From positions 1-23,220 of IMG/VR virus record IMGVR_UViG_3300042914_001089: a stretch of DNA of 23,220 bases; one strand, given 5' to 3'. A program made the translations under genes and the position numbers. Positions 22,081 to 23,220 of the stretch are shown here, one piece after another. Below the pieces are notes generated by a model. That model saw nothing but the letters and a program-made list of their open reading frames with translations, ran no database searches and had not been told where the DNA came from. Position 1 is the stretch's first letter. Every line of letters begins with the position of its first letter. This stretch comes from a virus.

Positions 22081-22110
22081 GCCCTGCCCTTCCGGGCGGG
22101 GTTTTTGTTT
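22081..22110 (+). terminator. Rho-independent terminator
   Basis: GCCCTGCCC (22081-22089) pairs with GGGCGGGG (22094-22101) around a short TTCC loop with one mismatch, followed by TTTTTGTTT. It ends 20 bases before the next start codon. Confidence 0.75.
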
Positions 22111-22113
22111 TAA

Positions 22114-22130
22114 GGTATTTATAAATAGAT
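22114..22130 (+). promoter_or_regulatory. GGTATTTAT leader element, copy 3
   Basis: GGTATTTAT (22114-22122) after the terminator U-tract, eight bases before the ATG at 22131. The surroundings match copy 1 at about 31 of 37 positions, including the terminator T-run and the AGATATG end. It also contains TATAAATA, the T4 late promoter core, which may be coincidence. Confidence 0.4.
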
Positions 22131-22514
22131 ATGTTTAAATTTATAAAAGGAACGACGGCGACAATCATTTGCACTCTTAAGGAGAAGCAGACTATTGATT
22201 CGCCTTATTATTTGTTTGTCTTTACAAATAGAGGCACGAATGATACAGTTACTCTTATAAAGGATTATCTGCATGATGTATCTACAAATAAAGAGCGCTG
22301 GAATGAGTTTACTATCCCGGTTAATACGTATTTTGCAGATTATAAAGAGGGGTGGTGGCGTTACGATATTTATGAGCAAACAAGCTCAACGAATGTAAAC
22401 CCTACGGGGTTGGGGTTATTAGAAAGCGGATTGATGTTTTTAGATGACAATACGAATATAAGTTACACGCAATATTCACAGGACGTTAAATTCAAAATGT
22501 ACGATGCATCCTAA
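22131..22514 (+). CDS. Conserved virion-associated hypothetical protein, 127 aa
   Basis: The product starts MFKFIKGTTATIICTLKEKQ and includes PYYLFVFTNRGTNDTVTLIK, KERWNEFTIPVNTYF, EGWWRYDIYEQTSS, and GLLESGLMFLDDN. The order (I.lTL.Ek.T....YlFvF....t...v..., ERyN.F.I.v...F...G.W.Y.IYEQ.S, LLE.G.m.L) is a pattern I associate with Bacteroidetes phages next to capsid and portal genes. Function is unknown; an all-beta head-neck or head decoration protein is plausible. It overlaps the portal gene by 11 bases. Confidence 0.6.
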   Translation: MFKFIKGTTATIICTLKEKQTIDSPYYLFVFTNRGTNDTVTLIKDYLHDVSTNKERWNEFTIPVNTYFADYKEGWWRYDIYEQTSSTNVNPTGLGLLESGLMFLDDNTNISYTQYSQDVKFKMYDAS

Positions 22515-23220
22515 TATAAGTTTTATAAAGTTCGCAGATGTGAAGCTGCCTATGATGGTTGAGCTTCCCGGCAAAGGTTACGTTCAATTCGGTGAGGATA
22601 ATCTTTATCCTAATCAGTTACTTGAGAAGCTTAATAAAAGCAGTAAGCATAACGGTATTGTATTGGGTAAGGTTAATTACATCATAGGTAATGGCATATC
22701 TTATAAAGATGATAGTACAAAGGAATTAGTACCCAATAAGAATGAAACCATAAATGATTTACTCAAAAAGTTTTCTACTGATATTGAGATTTTTGGCGGT
22801 GTTTATATTGAGCTTCATTATAACGCTTTGGGCAATGTTGGCGCAGTGTATCATATTCCTTACCATAAAGTACGTACAAATAAGGACAATACGCAATACT
22901 TTATAAAGGACTGGACGCAATCAACACGCACACAGCCTGAGATTGTGGCGGCTTACAATCCGGCGGTGAATGAAGGTAAGCAGATTTTGTTTTATAAGGA
23001 ATACAGACCGGGATTAGAAACCTATTCATATCCCAATTATATCGGCGCATTGAATTGGATTGAGGTTGATATTGAGCTTTCTAAGTACCATTTAAGCACT
23101 ATCAAAAATGGTATGTTTAGCAGCAAGTTGATAAATTTCAATGAGGGTAAGCCTTCGCCTGAAGAGCAGCAAGTTGTTGAAACGAAATTCAAAAAGAAAT
23201 TTACGGGGAGCGAAAATGCG
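22504..23220 (+). CDS. Portal protein (C-terminus cut by window)
   Basis: The frame begins with ATG at 22504 and is still open at the window end after 239 codons. The product starts MHPNISFIKFADVKLPMMVE and contains YVQFGEDNLYPNQLL, NGIVLGKVNYIIGNGI, IFGGVYIELHYNALGNVGAV, YHIPYHKVRTN, and ELSKYHLSTIKNGMFSSKLI, then NFNEGKPSPEEQQ and KFTGSENA. The order 'FGxDN.YP..L', 'k..yi.GnG', a helix, 'i.GG.y.e..yn..G.v..i.hip..kvR', and 'lS..H...i.nGm..s..InF..G.P..eeq' is the pattern of Bacteroidetes-phage portal proteins. The portal forms the dodecameric ring through which the terminase packs DNA. Its start overlaps the upstream gene by 11 bases. Confidence 0.78.
   Translation, partial: MHPNISFIKFADVKLPMMVELPGKGYVQFGEDNLYPNQLLEKLNKSSKHNGIVLGKVNYIIGNGISYKDDSTKELVPNKNETINDLLKKFSTDIEIFGGVYIELHYNALGNVGAVYHIPYHKVRTNKDNTQYFIKDWTQSTRTQPEIVAAYNPAVNEGKQILFYKEYRPGLETYSYPNYIGALNWIEVDIELSKYHLSTIKNGMFSSKLINFNEGKPSPEEQQVVETKFKKKFTGSENA

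Noticed and set aside
22118-22125. TATAAATA resembling the T4 late promoter core
   Set aside because: The phage shows no T4-type genes, and the parallel leader before 11500 lacks this exact octamer. Kept only as a remark under the repeated leader.
1-23220. tRNA genes, CRISPR arrays, insertion sequences, integrase, attachment sites, reverse transcriptase of a diversity-generating element
   Set aside because: None was seen in either strand by eye. A tRNA or small ncRNA search program would be needed to exclude RNA genes fully.

Overview
The window reads as part of a tailed, siphovirus-type phage genome infecting a member of the Bacteroidetes; a prophage is possible, but no integrase, attachment site or host gene is visible. 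The host assignment rests on three things: protein families typical of Bacteroidetes phages (the DUF5906-type primase-helicase, the tail proteins, the portal and the capsid), a divergent promoter pair with the Bacteroidetes -33 TTTG / -7 TAnnTTTG architecture, and start codons that mostly lack a Shine-Dalgarno sequence. Genes are tightly packed, with many 4-30 base overlaps. The first and last genes are cut by the window ends.

Layout. (1) 1-1741, minus strand: a probable ssDNA-binding protein (cut), two small unknown proteins and a PD-(D/E)XK (RecB/Cas4-like) nuclease, all apparently read leftward from a promoter at about 1763-1794. (2) 1742-1825: an AT-rich divergent promoter region. (3) 1826-4678, plus strand: a small basic protein of possible ribbon-helix-helix type, a small FlbD-like protein and a large PrimPol/SF3-type primase-helicase. 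(4) 4679-4965: a very AT-rich stretch with related short repeats in both orientations, a candidate replication origin. (5) 4966-8131: a Cys-rich small protein, a sigma-like HTH protein, a small membrane protein, an LpxA-like acyltransferase, a GT2 glycosyltransferase, two small conserved proteins and a ParB-like protein. (6) 8124-10661: a C5-cytosine methyltransferase, then DUF5681-type small and large terminase subunits. (7) 10658-17585: the tail module, with a candidate tail assembly chaperone carrying a -1 frameshift signal, an HK97 gp10-like protein, two baseplate/distal-tail proteins and the tape measure protein. (8) 17596-23220: the head module, with an XkdF-type protease carrying an extra domain, a GT-B glycosyltransferase, a scaffold-like protein, the major capsid protein, two virion-associated proteins and the portal (cut).

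Working together: the early/mid block supplies replication (ssDNA-binding protein, nuclease, primase-helicase), a possible phage transcription factor and DNA/glycan modification. The later block packages DNA and builds the particle. Module order is unusual: terminase, then tail, then head, with the portal last. Four hairpin terminators punctuate the late region, and two of them are followed by a near-identical leader ending at a start codon, suggesting a repeated terminator/late-promoter cassette. The most interesting signals are this cassette, the T-tract frameshift with a start-less -1 frame extension, the iteron-like repeat cluster after the primase, the domain inserted in the protease, and three glycan-type enzymes.
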